64,000 bases of DNA from Flavobacteriales bacterium (GTDB lineage: Bacteria; Bacteroidota; Bacteroidia; Flavobacteriales_F; PHOS-HE28), in NCBI GenBank assembly GCA_016712535.1, contig JADJQW010000002.1, forward strand, positions 1,054,001 to 1,118,000, read 5' to 3'. A model generated the notes under the pieces. The model saw only the letters and a list, made by a program, of their open reading frames with translations. It ran no database searches and was not told the DNA's origin. Below, piece by piece: positions 19,224-28,706 of the stretch (position 1 is its first letter; each line of letters begins with the position of its first letter). A program made the position numbers and the translations under genes.

Positions 19224-19916
19224 ATGAGCTCCAGGACGCTCCTCCATTCCTCCGCTTTGCTGATCCTGCTGCTCACCGGCTGCACCGTTGCCAATCCAGC
19301 CAGATACTACAGCAGGGCGGAAGCGAAGATGCCCTACGACGCGCTGATAGTGCCGGGAATGCCGTACACCGACGAAGGCGGTGTGCATATCGGACTGAAG
19401 GCACGTCTGGTGTGGGCCGTTCATCTTTACAGGAAGGGCTTCGCCAAGCGCTTGATCATGTCGGGCGCTGCGGTATACACGCCTTACAGCGAAGCTCGGA
19501 TCATGCGCGAGTACGCCGTGGCCATGGGCGTTCCGCGCGAGCATATCATCTTGGATGAGTGCGCTGAGCATAGCACGGAGAACATGTATTACGGCTATCA
19601 GATGGCCTGTGCTGCAGGGCTGAGGGATGTGGCTCTTGCCAGCGATGAGTTCCAAGTGAAGATGCTGAAGCCCATGCGTCGGCGGATGAAGCGCGAATTG
19701 GGGGTCCACATCGATCTTCTGCCGCTGGTTCGCGATAGCGTTTCCGACCTTTTCGCGGCCACCAACCCCGACTTCGATCCGAAAGTCGCGCTTGTGCCCG
19801 ATTTCGTTTCCATCGTGGAGCGCGAGTCGTTCTGGAGGCGATTCCGCGGCACATTGGGCAGGCATATCCCATGGGAGGATGCCGATCAATGCACTCCGGC
19901 TCAAGCCGTGCGCTGA
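19224..19916 (+). CDS. YdcF-family (DUF218) envelope lipoprotein
   Basis: 230 residues from ATG 19224, which gives a lipoprotein signal (SALLILLLTGC, Cys about residue 17). The DUF218/ElyC-SanA-YdcF fold follows: YDALIVPGMPY, ARLVWAVHLYRKGFAKRLIMSG, YAVAMGVPREHIILDECAEHSTENM and a late FVSIVERESFW. SanA/ElyC relatives affect envelope integrity and precursor metabolism in Escherichia coli; the biochemical activity of this lineage is not known. It is followed 39 bases later by the M1 peptidase gene, possibly co-transcribed. Confidence 0.8.
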   Translation: MSSRTLLHSSALLILLLTGCTVANPARYYSRAEAKMPYDALIVPGMPYTDEGGVHIGLKARLVWAVHLYRKGFAKRLIMSGAAVYTPYSEARIMREYAVAMGVPREHIILDECAEHSTENMYYGYQMACAAGLRDVALASDEFQVKMLKPMRRRMKRELGVHIDLLPLVRDSVSDLFAATNPDFDPKVALVPDFVSIVERESFWRRFRGTLGRHIPWEDADQCTPAQAVR

Positions 19917-19955
19917 CGGACGGTGCGCGCGTGCGATCTTGCGCGGCCTGACACC

Positions 19956-21818
19956 ATGAGCCAAGCCCTCCGCGCAGCAACCTTGCTGACCATCGTTTCC
20001 GCTTCATTCCTCGCTCACGCGCAATGCGACCGCTGGCAGCAGCGCGTGAAATATGACATGGATGTCGCCCTCGATGCGAGCACGCACCGGTTCACCGGCA
20101 AGGCCTCGCTGGCCTACACGAACAACAGCCCCGATACGCTTCGCGAGCTGTTCTTCCACCTCTACTTCAACGCCTTCAGGCCCGGCAGCGAAATGGATGT
20201 GCGGTCACGCACCATCGCCGACCCCGACGCGCGCGTGGCGGACCGTATTGCCGCACTGAAGCCGGATGAAGTGGGCGAATTGCGCGTGCAGCGCATGGCT
20301 CAGTGCGGCAAGGACATGCAGCTCGAGCATCTCGGGACGGTGCTTCGCGCGACGCTCGCGCAACCCTTGCTCCCGGGCAAGAGCACCACGCTGGCGTATG
20401 CGTTCGCGGGCCAGGTGCCGGTGCAGATCCGCCGCAGCGGCCGCGACAACGCTGAGGGCGTGGCGTACAGCATGACGCAGTGGTACCCGAAGCTCGCGGA
20501 GTACGATCACCGCGGCTGGCATGCCATACCGTACGTCGGCCGCGAGTTCCATGGGGTGTGGGGCGATTTCGACGTGCGCCTCACGCTCGATAGCGCCTAC
20601 ACCGTGGCCGCCACAGGCGTGCTGCAGAATCCGGAGCAGGTGGGCCACGGCTATCCTTCGAAGAAGACCTTGAAGCGACCTGCGGGCAATACCCTTACCT
20701 GGCGCTTCAGCGCGAAGGATGTGCACGACTTCGCTTGGGCAGCGGACAAGGACTACAAGCATGTGGTGCGCCCAATGAATGACGGACCCGAGCTGCATTT
20801 CTTCTACAAGGACACGCCAGAGCTTGAAGCAGTCTGGCGCCAGCTGCCTGATTACATGGAGAAGAACTTCCGGTTCATGAATGAGCGATTCGGGCGGTAT
20901 CCATGGCCGCAGTACAGCTTCGTGCAAGGCGGCGATGGCGGCATGGAATACCCGATGCTCACGCTCATCACCGGCAACCGGCGCATCGGGAGCCTCGTGG
21001 GCGTGAGCGTTCATGAGAGCGTGCACAGCTGGTACTATGGCGTGCTGGCCAGCAACGAGGGCCGCTTCGCGTGGATGGATGAAGGCATGACCGAATACGC
21101 GAGCAGCAAGGTGATGCAGCACCTCTTCGGCGGCGATGGCGATCCGCATGCATCGTCCATCGATGGCTACCTCGGCCTTGCTGAGAGCGGGAAGCACGAG
21201 CCCGCGAGCATCCATGCCGATCACTTCATCACCAATGCAGCTTATGGCGCCACGGCCTACAGCTTCGGTGAGATGCTCATCCACCAGCTCGGCTCGGTAG
21301 TGGGTGAGAAGGACCTGGCGCAAGGATTGAAGCGGTACTACGCCGCGTGCCGGTTCAAGCACCCCGAGCCCATTGATCTGGAGCGCGCCTTCGAGAAGCA
21401 GAGCGGCCTGGAGCTCGATTGGTACTTCGATGAATGGGTTGGCACCACGCGTGCGCTCGACTACGCCATCGCCGAGGTGATGCAGGCAGGCGACTCCATC
21501 CGGATCACCCTGCACCGCAAGGGAGAGATGCTGATGCCGGTGGATGTGATGCTTGTCGGGCGCGACGGTGGCCAGCAGCTCTTCCATGTGCCGCTCTCCC
21601 TGGCACGCGGAGCTAAGCGGCCTGATCGCGACCGTGCGCCATTCATTCAATTGCCTTCCTGGCAATGGACCGATCCGCGCTACACCTTCAGCGTGAAGGG
21701 CGATATCGCATCGCTCGCGGGCATCACCCTCGATCCTTTCGAGCGCACCGCCGACCGTGAACGTGAGAATGATGCCGTGATTTTCCCGGAAGGCGTGCGG
21801 GGCGTGGCGCGTCCTTGA
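19956..21818 (+). CDS. M1-family zinc metallopeptidase (aminopeptidase N-like), exported
   Basis: 620 residues. ATG 19956 gives a signal peptide (MSQALRAATLLTIVSASFLAHAQ). The N-terminal beta domain has the usual YDMDVALDASTHRFTGKASLAYTNNSPDTLRELFFHLYFNAF. The catalytic site is HESVH (H353, E354, H357) with the third zinc ligand E376 in WMDEGMTEY, exact HExxH-x18-E spacing. The GGMEYP exopeptidase motif is at about residue 330 (GGDGGMEYPML). The C-terminal FEKQSGLELDWYFDEWVGTT stretch is typical of Bacteroidota periplasmic M1 enzymes. It should trim N-terminal residues from peptides in the periplasm. Confidence 0.93.
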   Translation: MSQALRAATLLTIVSASFLAHAQCDRWQQRVKYDMDVALDASTHRFTGKASLAYTNNSPDTLRELFFHLYFNAFRPGSEMDVRSRTIADPDARVADRIAALKPDEVGELRVQRMAQCGKDMQLEHLGTVLRATLAQPLLPGKSTTLAYAFAGQVPVQIRRSGRDNAEGVAYSMTQWYPKLAEYDHRGWHAIPYVGREFHGVWGDFDVRLTLDSAYTVAATGVLQNPEQVGHGYPSKKTLKRPAGNTLTWRFSAKDVHDFAWAADKDYKHVVRPMNDGPELHFFYKDTPELEAVWRQLPDYMEKNFRFMNERFGRYPWPQYSFVQGGDGGMEYPMLTLITGNRRIGSLVGVSVHESVHSWYYGVLASNEGRFAWMDEGMTEYASSKVMQHLFGGDGDPHASSIDGYLGLAESGKHEPASIHADHFITNAAYGATAYSFGEMLIHQLGSVVGEKDLAQGLKRYYAACRFKHPEPIDLERAFEKQSGLELDWYFDEWVGTTRALDYAIAEVMQAGDSIRITLHRKGEMLMPVDVMLVGRDGGQQLFHVPLSLARGAKRPDRDRAPFIQLPSWQWTDPRYTFSVKGDIASLAGITLDPFERTADRERENDAVIFPEGVRGVARP

Positions 21819-21859
21819 ACGCCATCTGAAATCGGCCGACCTCCGACCACCCGCAGCGC

Positions 21860-22768
21860 ATGGCACCGAAACGCGTCCTAGTCATCCACTACAGCCAGAC
21901 GGGCCAGCTCACCGAGCTGCTGCAGCGGATCACCGGCCCGCTCGTGGATGCGGGGATGCAGGTTGATCACATGCCGATTGAGCCGCTGGTGCCCTTTCCA
22001 TTTCCGTGGTCGCGCGTGGCCTTCTTCAACACCTTCCCGGAATCCACGGGCAGGGAGCCCATGCCCTTGCGTCCGTTCAGTGCTGCGGAGGGCCCTTACG
22101 ACCTGATCATCCTCGGCTACACCATCTGGTACCTGAATCCTTCGATCCCGATCACATCCTTCCTGCTCCATCCGCAGGCGCGCGAGATCATCCAGGGCAG
22201 ACCGGTGCTCACGGTGATCGGATCGCGCAATATGTGGGTGATGGCGCAGGAGTACGTGCGTGAGCGCATCGCCGCTCTCGGCGGGTCATTGGTGGGCAAC
22301 ATCGCCGTGGTGGATCGCAGCGGCAACCTCACCAGCGTGATCACGATCATCCGGTGGATGTTCTGGGGCCGCAAGGATCCCTTCCTCGTGTTCCCGCATG
22401 CAGGCATCCGCGCTGCGGACATCGAAGGCGCCTCGCGCTTCGGGGACCTGATCGCCGAGCGCTTGGAGCGCGGTTCACTCGAAGGCATCAACGAGGGGTT
22501 GCTGAGGCTGGGATCGGCGCGGATCAAGCCCACCTTGTTGGTCCTTGAGCGCAGGGCCACTTTCGTCTTCGGCAAATGGCGCCGGTTCATCCTGGCGCGC
22601 GCCCGCACCGATCCCCAGAGCCGCATCCGCCGGGTGAAGTTCTTCTCCATCGCATTGCCCGTGCTCATCTTCCTGGTGGCCCCATTGAGCGCGCTCTCCG
22701 TGAGGATCCTCGGGGCACTGAAAGGCCGCGCCTTGCGCCAGGAGATCGACGCGCTGTTGCGCTACTGA
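21860..22768 (+). CDS. darA: DarA-type flavodoxin-like enzyme of dialkylresorcinol/flexirubin biosynthesis
   Basis: 302 residues. The N-terminus is flavodoxin-like (KRVLVIHYSQTGQLTELLQRI, the FMN phosphate-binding loop), with DLIILGYTIWYLNPSIPITSFL as the second half of the fold. A C-terminal hydrophobic segment (FFSIALPVLIFLVAPLSALSV) suggests membrane association. This is the family annotated as dialkylresorcinol condensing enzyme DarA, which is believed to aromatise the cyclised intermediate made by DarB. It is the first gene of a same-strand cluster with darB 88 bases downstream. Assignment rests on the family pattern plus the darB neighbour. Confidence 0.8.
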   Translation: MAPKRVLVIHYSQTGQLTELLQRITGPLVDAGMQVDHMPIEPLVPFPFPWSRVAFFNTFPESTGREPMPLRPFSAAEGPYDLIILGYTIWYLNPSIPITSFLLHPQAREIIQGRPVLTVIGSRNMWVMAQEYVRERIAALGGSLVGNIAVVDRSGNLTSVITIIRWMFWGRKDPFLVFPHAGIRAADIEGASRFGDLIAERLERGSLEGINEGLLRLGSARIKPTLLVLERRATFVFGKWRRFILARARTDPQSRIRRVKFFSIALPVLIFLVAPLSALSVRILGALKGRALRQEIDALLRY

Positions 22769-22814
22769 GCTGCGCACGCTCCATCAGAAACGCCCGCCGG
22801 TATTGGTCGTGCGC

Positions 22815-22822
22815 TACTTTTG
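22815..22822 (+). promoter_or_regulatory. TACTTTTG -7-type box between darA and darB
   Basis: The plus strand reads TACTTTTG, an exact TAnnTTTG match, 34 bases before the likely TTG start of darB at 22857. Because it lies inside the longest open frame, it argues for the later start. Confidence 0.45.
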
Positions 22823-22856
22823 GCGCCCTTCGTCTTCGCACCGATTTCCAGTCGCC

Positions 22857-23987
22857 TTGCAAGAAGCATTCATCACACGCGTCTCGGGCTATCTGCCGAA
22901 CGATCCCATCGGCAATGACGAGATGACCGATTTCCTGGGGATGATCGACGGGAAGCCATCGCGCGCCCGGTCCATCGTGCTGCGCAACAATGGCATCCTG
23001 AAGCGGCACTATGCGCTCGATCGCCAGGGCCGCATCACGCACACCAACGCACAGCTCGTGGCGCGCGCGGTGGAGGGACTTGCTGGCGATGGCATCGACC
23101 TGCAGGCGATGCAGGTGCTCGCTTGCGGCACCTCCTCACCGGATCAGTTCCTGCCCTCGCATGCCAGCCAGGTGCACGGAGAGCTCGGCCACGCCATGGA
23201 GGTGGTGTCGCCCAGCGGCGCCTGCTGCTCGGGCATGCATGCGCTCAAGTACGCGTGGATGAGCGTGGCCAGCGGCAATTCGGCCAATGCCATAGCCGCC
23301 GGCAGCGAGCTCGTGGGGCCGATGATGCGCGCTTCCAATTTCGAGCGCGAGACGGAACGCTTCCGTCAATTGGAGGCCGACCCGATCATCGGCTTCGAAA
23401 AGGAATTCCTGCGGTGGATGCTGTCAGATGGGGCTGCCGCCGTGCTGGTGGAGAATGCCCCGCGGGGGCCGATGAGCCTGAAGGTGGATTGGATAAGGTC
23501 GCGGTCCTTCGCCCATGAGCTCGATGTCTGCATGTATTCAGGAGGAGATAAGGATGAGCAAGGGGCATTCCTCGGCTGGAAGCGATTCGCACCAGAGGAA
23601 CTGGCGGGCCGATCGGTCTTCAGCATGAAGCAGGACGTGAAGCTCTTGGGCCGCCACATCATCGAAGTGGGTTCACGCTATGTGAGTGAGGTGGTTCGTG
23701 AGAATGGGTTGAGCGCGAAGGACATCGATCATATCCTCCCGCACATCAGTTCCATGTACTTCCGTGACAAGCTCGCCCTGGGGCTGGCAGAGCAAGGCCT
23801 CGACATTCCGCAGGACCGGTGGTTCATCAACCTCGCCGAGGTGGGCAACGTGGGCGCGGCGTCGGCCTTCCTCATGCTCGATGGCCTACTGCGTTCAGGC
23901 AAGGTGCGCAAGGGCCAGCGTATCCTGCTGGCGGTGCCCGAGAGCGCGCGCTTTTCGTATGCAGTCGCGCTGTTCACGGCGGTGTGA
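22857..23987 (+). CDS. darB: DarB-type ketoacyl-ACP synthase III (dialkylresorcinol/flexirubin pathway)
   Basis: 376 residues from TTG 22857, the start that aligns with family N-termini (EAFITRVSGYLPNDPIGNDEM); the frame is open to 22803 but a promoter-like box lies in between. KAS III catalytic residues are present: Cys in SGACCSGMH (C124 or neighbour C123), H296 in LPHISS, N331 in EVGNVGAA. DarB enzymes condense two acyl chains to form the cyclohexanedione precursor of dialkylresorcinols, which in flavobacteria are the alcohol part of flexirubin pigments. VLRNNGILKRHYALD is strongly characteristic of flexirubin-cluster KAS III proteins. It is followed by a small conserved gene of the same cluster. 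Confidence 0.85.
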   Translation: MQEAFITRVSGYLPNDPIGNDEMTDFLGMIDGKPSRARSIVLRNNGILKRHYALDRQGRITHTNAQLVARAVEGLAGDGIDLQAMQVLACGTSSPDQFLPSHASQVHGELGHAMEVVSPSGACCSGMHALKYAWMSVASGNSANAIAAGSELVGPMMRASNFERETERFRQLEADPIIGFEKEFLRWMLSDGAAAVLVENAPRGPMSLKVDWIRSRSFAHELDVCMYSGGDKDEQGAFLGWKRFAPEELAGRSVFSMKQDVKLLGRHIIEVGSRYVSEVVRENGLSAKDIDHILPHISSMYFRDKLALGLAEQGLDIPQDRWFINLAEVGNVGAASAFLMLDGLLRSGKVRKGQRILLAVPESARFSYAVALFTAV

Positions 23988-24011
23988 TCCGCCACGTCCT
24001 TAGGCCCCGAT

Positions 24012-24019
24012 TACCTTCG
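24012..24019 (+). promoter_or_regulatory. TACCTTCG -7-type box upstream of the small flexirubin-cluster gene
   Basis: The plus strand reads TACCTTCG in the 72-base gap after darB, about 40 bases before ATG 24060. It may give an internal promoter for the BtrH/ABC/ketosynthase half of the cluster. Confidence 0.45.
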
Positions 24020-24059
24020 CCAGCACTTCGCCGCATCCATCGGCACAAACCGCGATTTC

Positions 24060-24461
24060 ATGAAGAAGGAGGAAGTGCCCCAGGACGATGCCAACCTGCT
24101 GGAGGGCAAGTTCAAGGTGGTGAAGTACGCCGTGAATGAGAACGGCGAGTACGAGAAGGTGCCGAGCGTGGGCTGGGAGCCGGAGAACGTCGCCCTCGGA
24201 CAGGCCTGGGAGGTGGTGAACGAGCGCGTGGAAGAGGCCCGGCAGCAAGTGCTTCGCGGCGCAGCCTCATCGCTGGCCTACCACATGGAGAAGAACATGA
24301 TGGATGCGGCCCTGCTCGCCAAGCACGTGGGCATCCCGGCACGCAAGGTGAAGCGCCATCTGGAGCCTGAAGGCTTCAACGCCTTGGACCAATCGACCTT
24401 GGAGCATTATGCAGAAGCCTTGTTGGTGAGCGTGGCTGAGTTGAAACAGGTGCCGCGATGA
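24060..24461 (+). CDS. Small conserved protein of flexirubin-type clusters, unknown function
   Basis: 133 residues, soluble. The N-terminus (MKKEEVPQDDANLLEGK) and a central WEPENVALGQAWEVVNERVEEARQQV are followed by a C-terminal helical region (DAALLAKHVGIPARKVKRHLEPEGF, LDQSTLEHYAEALLVSVAEL) that resembles a Cro/XRE-type helix-turn-helix. Proteins of this pattern are found between darB and the BtrH gene in flavobacterial flexirubin clusters (recalled, not searched). The function is unknown; a regulator or a pathway scaffold are both possible. Its stop overlaps the next start as ATGA. Confidence 0.75.
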   Translation: MKKEEVPQDDANLLEGKFKVVKYAVNENGEYEKVPSVGWEPENVALGQAWEVVNERVEEARQQVLRGAASSLAYHMEKNMMDAALLAKHVGIPARKVKRHLEPEGFNALDQSTLEHYAEALLVSVAELKQVPR

Positions 24462-25474
24462 GCAAGGACCTCATCATCCCCTTCGAGCATCAGCAGAGCG
24501 CGCACTGCGAGACCGGCGTGATCAGCAACCTGATGCGCTTCCACGGGCTGCGCGTCTCTGAGCCGATGGCCTTCGGCATTGGATCAGGGCTTTTCTACAG
24601 CCACATGCCTTTCATCAAGATGAACGGCATCCCCGTCACCAGCTACCGGATCCTGCCCGGCCACATCTTCAAGCGGTTCTCGCGCAGCGTGGGCGTGGAG
24701 ATGCGGAGGATGCGCTTCCGCGATCCGGCCACGGCGATGGATGCCCTGGACCGCGTGCTCGACCAAGGGCTCCCGGTGGGCATGCTCACCAGCGTCTTCT
24801 ACCTGCCTTACCTCCCCAAGGCCTTCCGCTTCCATTTCAATGCGCACAACATCGTGGTCTTCGGCCGTGAGGGCGATGAATACCTGGTGAGCGACCCGGT
24901 GATGGACGCCACCACGCGCATCCATCGGAATGCGCTGGTGCGCGCGCGCTTCGCCAAGGGCATGCCCAACACCAGCGGCCGCATGTACTACCCGGTGCGC
25001 GTGCCCACCGATGCCGATCTGCGCACTGCTGCCGCCAAGGGATTGCGGCGCACCGCCCGCGATATGGTGAATACGCCGCTGCCCATGTTCGGCGCGAAGG
25101 GCATTCCCTACCTCGCCGGCAAGCTGCGCAACTACGAGCGCCGCTTGGGTGAACGCGATGCACGCCTCGCACTGGGAAACCTCATCCGCATGCAGGAGGA
25201 GATCGGCACCGGCGGCGCAGGCTTCCGGTTCATGTTCGCGGCATTCCTGCAGGAGGCGGCTGCGCTGCTCGATCGGCCCTCGCTCCGCGAGCAAGCGCAA
25301 GCCATGACACGCATCGGTGATCAGTGGCGCGAGTTCGCCTTCGAGGCTGGCCGCATGTGCAAGGGCCGCGCAGAAGCGGGCAGCACCTACGATACGCTGG
25401 CCGATAGGCTCGTGGAGCTCGGCAAGATGGAGACCGCGCTGTTCCGTGAACTGGCCCGCTCCGGCAAGGCATGA
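24458..25474 (+). CDS. BtrH N-terminal-domain protein (acyl transfer, flexirubin-type cluster)
   Basis: 338 residues. The N-terminal papain-like BtrH domain begins with FEHQQSAHCETGVISNLMRFHG, where the Cys of HCETG is the likely nucleophile; NAHNIVVFGREGDEYLVSDP supplies the probable His/Asp region (about residues 125-145). The C-terminal half is a helical DUF4872-like domain. BtrH from butirosin biosynthesis transfers an acyl group from an acyl carrier protein to an amine; here the likely substrate is an ACP-bound polyene or resorcinol precursor (inference). It overlaps both neighbours by four bases, so expression is coupled. Confidence 0.8.
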   Translation: MSKDLIIPFEHQQSAHCETGVISNLMRFHGLRVSEPMAFGIGSGLFYSHMPFIKMNGIPVTSYRILPGHIFKRFSRSVGVEMRRMRFRDPATAMDALDRVLDQGLPVGMLTSVFYLPYLPKAFRFHFNAHNIVVFGREGDEYLVSDPVMDATTRIHRNALVRARFAKGMPNTSGRMYYPVRVPTDADLRTAAAKGLRRTARDMVNTPLPMFGAKGIPYLAGKLRNYERRLGERDARLALGNLIRMQEEIGTGGAGFRFMFAAFLQEAAALLDRPSLREQAQAMTRIGDQWREFAFEAGRMCKGRAEAGSTYDTLADRLVELGKMETALFRELARSGKA

Positions 25475-26211
25475 GCGATCCGATCATCCGAGTCGAAGGC
25501 TTGGTGAAGCGCTACAGGAAGAGCGCGGAGCCTGCGTTGAATGGCGTTGACCTGCGCGTAGGCGCTGGTGAGTTCCTTGGCTTGCTCGGTCCGAATGGGG
25601 CGGGCAAGACCACGCTCATCTCGATCCTCACCGGTGTGATGCGCGCCACGGCAGGCAGCGTTGCGATCAACGGCATGGACCTCTTCACCGATCCTGGGCG
25701 GGTGCACCGGATCATCGGACTGGTGCCGCAGGAGCCCGCACTGTACGAGTCGCTCAGCGCTTGGGAGAACCTGGCCTTCTTCGGTGCGCTGCAAGGATTG
25801 GATGGACGAGCGGTGCAGGAGCGCGGAGCCGAATTGCTCGAACGCGCGGGGCTGAGCGCACGCGCGCATGATCAAGTCAAGGAATGGTCGGGCGGCATGA
25901 AGCGCCGCTTGAACCTGATGGTGGCGCTGTTGCATCAACCGTCGATCCTCATTTTGGATGAACCGACCGTGGGCATCGATGTGCAGTCGCGGTCGGCCAT
26001 CTGGGACCTGTTGCAGGAGATCCATGCGGCGGGCACCACCATCGTGTACACCTCGCACCATCTCGAAGAAGCTGAGCGGCTCTGCTCGCGCGTGGTGATC
26101 ATGGACCGCGGTCGCTTGGTAGGCGAGGTGGCCGATCCGCGCGCCCTCACCGGTCACGAACGATTGGAGGAGGCCTTCCTCCGCATCACGGGCAAAGCCC
26201 TTCGCGATTGA
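25471..26211 (+). CDS. ABC transporter ATP-binding protein (flexirubin-type cluster)
   Basis: 246 residues. Walker A GPNGAGKTT, Q-loop LVPQEPALY, signature WSGGMKRRL, Walker B ILILDEPTVGID and switch His (YTSHHLEEAE) are all present. It pairs with the membrane protein encoded three bases downstream. The cluster position suggests export or membrane placement of the pigment or lipid product. The start ATG overlaps the BtrH gene stop. Confidence 0.93.
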   Translation: MSDPIIRVEGLVKRYRKSAEPALNGVDLRVGAGEFLGLLGPNGAGKTTLISILTGVMRATAGSVAINGMDLFTDPGRVHRIIGLVPQEPALYESLSAWENLAFFGALQGLDGRAVQERGAELLERAGLSARAHDQVKEWSGGMKRRLNLMVALLHQPSILILDEPTVGIDVQSRSAIWDLLQEIHAAGTTIVYTSHHLEEAERLCSRVVIMDRGRLVGEVADPRALTGHERLEEAFLRITGKALRD

Positions 26212-26214
26212 CCG

Positions 26215-27501
26215 ATGCTGCAACGGCTGCGCGCGCATATCACCAAGGAGCTGCTGCTCTTGCTGCGCGATCGCGCCGGACTTGCGCTGCTCTTCCTGAT
26301 GCCCGTGGCACTGGTGATGATCATGGCGGTGGTGCAGGATGCGCCGTTCCGCGATTTCAGCGAGCACCGCATCAAGGTGCTGCTGCTCGATCAGGACGGC
26401 GGCCCTGTTGGGAAGCGGTTGCGCGATCGCCTCGATTCTTCATCGTTCATCGTGACCGATGCGCAAGGCCTTTCCAGAGGCGCATTCCGCGATGCCGTAC
26501 GACGCGGCGATCAGCAGGTGGGCATCATCGTGCCGCGCGAGGCCTCCGCAGCGCTTGAGTCCCGGTCCACGTCAGCGATCATGGAGCTCTTCCCGGCGGC
26601 GCCCCTCGATTCGCTGCCGGAGCGGAGTCCTGCAGACAGCACAGCCATCACACTGCTCATCGATCCCACGGTGAAGCACGCTTTCCGCCAGCTGGTGCAG
26701 GCGTCGGTTGGCGCGATCATCACCGAACTGAGCGCGGAGCGGTTATTGGACGAGATCCGGAACAGCCTTGAATCGGCGACAGGGAATCCCTTGCCCCGCA
26801 TCGCCTTGGGTGATCCGTTCATCACGATCCGGCAAGAGATCGCGGCGGGCGAATTGATCGGCGTCGGCGTGGCGCAGGATTCCACGCAGCACAATGTCCC
26901 GGCGTGGACGGTCTTCGCGATGTTCTTCACGGTGGTTCTGCTCGGCGGCAACCTGGTGAAGGAGCGCCAATCGGGATGCATGGTGCGCCTGCTCACCATG
27001 CCGGGTGCCACCGCCGAACGGATCGCGAGCCGGATCATGGCCTACCTGCTGGTCTGCCTGATGCAAGCCGTCCTCTTGGGCATCGTCGGACGATGGGTGC
27101 TCCCCTTGCTCGGGCTCCCACAGCTGTGGATCGAAGGCCCGGGAATGCTGGCGCTGCTCCTGATGATATCGGGCGTGGTTGCTCTTGCGGCCACCTCCTT
27201 CGGCGTGCTGGTGGGCGCGCTCAGCCGTTCACAGCAGCAGAGCGCGGTGCTCGGTTCCACCTGCGTGGTGATCCTCTCGGCCATCGGCGGCATCTGGGTG
27301 CCCTTGTACATCATGCCGGCCGGGATGCAAGTGGTTGGCCGGTTGTCGCCATTGCACTGGGGCATGGAAGCATACAACGCCGTGCTGCTGCGCGGGGGCG
27401 GCATCAGCGATCTGCTGCCGTTGTTCTTGCCGCTGGTGCTCTTTGCCGCCGTGTGCATTGGGTTGGCCATTGCCTCCGAACGGATAGCTTCATCGCGATG
27501 A
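26215..27501 (+). CDS. ABC-2 type transporter permease (flexirubin-type cluster)
   Basis: 428 residues. One N-terminal helix (GLALLFLMPVALVMIMAVV) is followed by a large extracytoplasmic domain (about residues 45-220), then five helices from residue about 235 (TVFAMFFTVVLLGGNLVKERQSG, YLLVCLMQAVLLGIV, LLLMISGVVALAATSFGVLVGA, VLGSTCVVILSAIGG, PLVLFAAVCIGLAIA). This is the ABC-2/NodJ-YhgE layout seen in drug and lipid exporters. It is encoded directly after its ATPase and its stop overlaps the ketosynthase start as ATGA. Confidence 0.88.
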   Translation: MLQRLRAHITKELLLLLRDRAGLALLFLMPVALVMIMAVVQDAPFRDFSEHRIKVLLLDQDGGPVGKRLRDRLDSSSFIVTDAQGLSRGAFRDAVRRGDQQVGIIVPREASAALESRSTSAIMELFPAAPLDSLPERSPADSTAITLLIDPTVKHAFRQLVQASVGAIITELSAERLLDEIRNSLESATGNPLPRIALGDPFITIRQEIAAGELIGVGVAQDSTQHNVPAWTVFAMFFTVVLLGGNLVKERQSGCMVRLLTMPGATAERIASRIMAYLLVCLMQAVLLGIVGRWVLPLLGLPQLWIEGPGMLALLLMISGVVALAATSFGVLVGALSRSQQQSAVLGSTCVVILSAIGGIWVPLYIMPAGMQVVGRLSPLHWGMEAYNAVLLRGGGISDLLPLFLPLVLFAAVCIGLAIASERIASSR

Positions 27502-28706
27502 GCCAGGATCGGGTCTGCATCACGGGCATGGGCATCGTATCCGCGATCGGGCTCGATGCGCCCAGCAATCTGCGCGCGCTTATGGAAGAGCGTTCAGGCA
27601 TCGGTCCCATCACACGCCTGAACACGCGCTTCCGCGGCGAGATCCCCGCTGGTGAGGTCCTATTGACCGACGATGCATTGGGTGAATCGGCTGCGCCATC
27701 GTCCATGCGCGGCTGGACCCGGACCGCGCTGCTCGGCCTGGCCGCCATCAAGGAGGCGCTCGGACAATCAGGCATCGATCACCGGTCTCCGCGTGTGGGA
27801 CTGATCTCCGCCACAACGGCTGGCGGCATCGACAAGAGCGAGCCGATCTACACGCGCTTCTTCGAGGAGGACCCGCCCGACGAGGTGCGGCAATACATCG
27901 GCACGCATGACCCCGGCGAGCATGCTGAGCGGATCGCGCGCGAATTGCGCATGAGCGGCATGGTCACAACCATCAGCACGGCGTGCTCCTCCTCGGCGAA
28001 TGCCATGATTCTCGGGACCCGGCTCATCCGCGCTGGCCTGTTGGATGCAGCCATCGTGGGCGGAGCCGATGCATTGTGCCGCTTCACCGTCAACGGCTTC
28101 AACAGCCTCATGATCCTGGATCGCGGGCCGTGCCGTCCATTCGATCGCAGGCGCGCGGGGCTCAATCTGGGCGAGGCGGGCGCCTACCTCGTGCTCGAGC
28201 GTGAAGACCTCGCACGGGCTCGAGCTGCGCGGCCCTTGGCCGTCGTCTCGGGCTTCGCGAACACGAACGAGGCTTTTCATGCCACGGCTTCTTCACCGGA
28301 TGGCGAGGGTGCGCTCCTCGCCATGACCCGGGCCATTCATCAGGCCGGGCTCACCGCCAAGGACATTGATCATGTGAACGTGCATGGCACCGGCACGCAC
28401 AACAACGATTCTTCGGAAGGGAAAGCCATGGTGCGCCTCTTCGGCGATGCGGTGCCGCCCTTCACCAGCACCAAGTCCTTCACCGGGCATACGCTCGGCG
28501 CCGCCGGCGCGGTGGAGGCCATCTACAGCGTGCTCGCGCTGATGGAAGGCGCGCACTTCGCCACGCTGCGCTTCGGTGAGCCGCTGGAAGAGGCCCCGCT
28601 CACCCCGGTGCTTCGCTCATCCAGCGGCCATCGCATCCGGCACGTGCTCTCGAATTCCTTCGGCTTCGGCGGCAACAACACGGCACTGGTCCTCTCTGCT
28701 CCATGA
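27498..28706 (+). CDS. Beta-ketoacyl synthase (KAS II type), active partner
   Basis: 402 residues from ATG 27498, which overlaps the permease stop; the frame is open much further upstream, but that part is a shadow of the permease. The complete thiolase-fold triad is present: C163 in STACSSS, H296 in NVHGTGT, H331 in FTGHTLGAAGA. The C-terminal SNSFGFGGNNTALVL is a standard KAS signature. In aryl-polyene/flexirubin pathways such a KAS elongates the polyene chain with a chain-length-factor partner. Here that partner is the next gene, overlapping by four bases. Confidence 0.92.
   Translation: MSQDRVCITGMGIVSAIGLDAPSNLRALMEERSGIGPITRLNTRFRGEIPAGEVLLTDDALGESAAPSSMRGWTRTALLGLAAIKEALGQSGIDHRSPRVGLISATTAGGIDKSEPIYTRFFEEDPPDEVRQYIGTHDPGEHAERIARELRMSGMVTTISTACSSSANAMILGTRLIRAGLLDAAIVGGADALCRFTVNGFNSLMILDRGPCRPFDRRRAGLNLGEAGAYLVLEREDLARARAARPLAVVSGFANTNEAFHATASSPDGEGALLAMTRAIHQAGLTAKDIDHVNVHGTGTHNNDSSEGKAMVRLFGDAVPPFTSTKSFTGHTLGAAGAVEAIYSVLALMEGAHFATLRFGEPLEEAPLTPVLRSSSGHRIRHVLSNSFGFGGNNTALVLSAP

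Noticed and set aside
20205..21866. 553-codon minus-strand open frame opposite the M1 peptidase
   Set aside because: The plus strand carries a complete zinc peptidase with all active-site residues; the antisense frame shows no fold.
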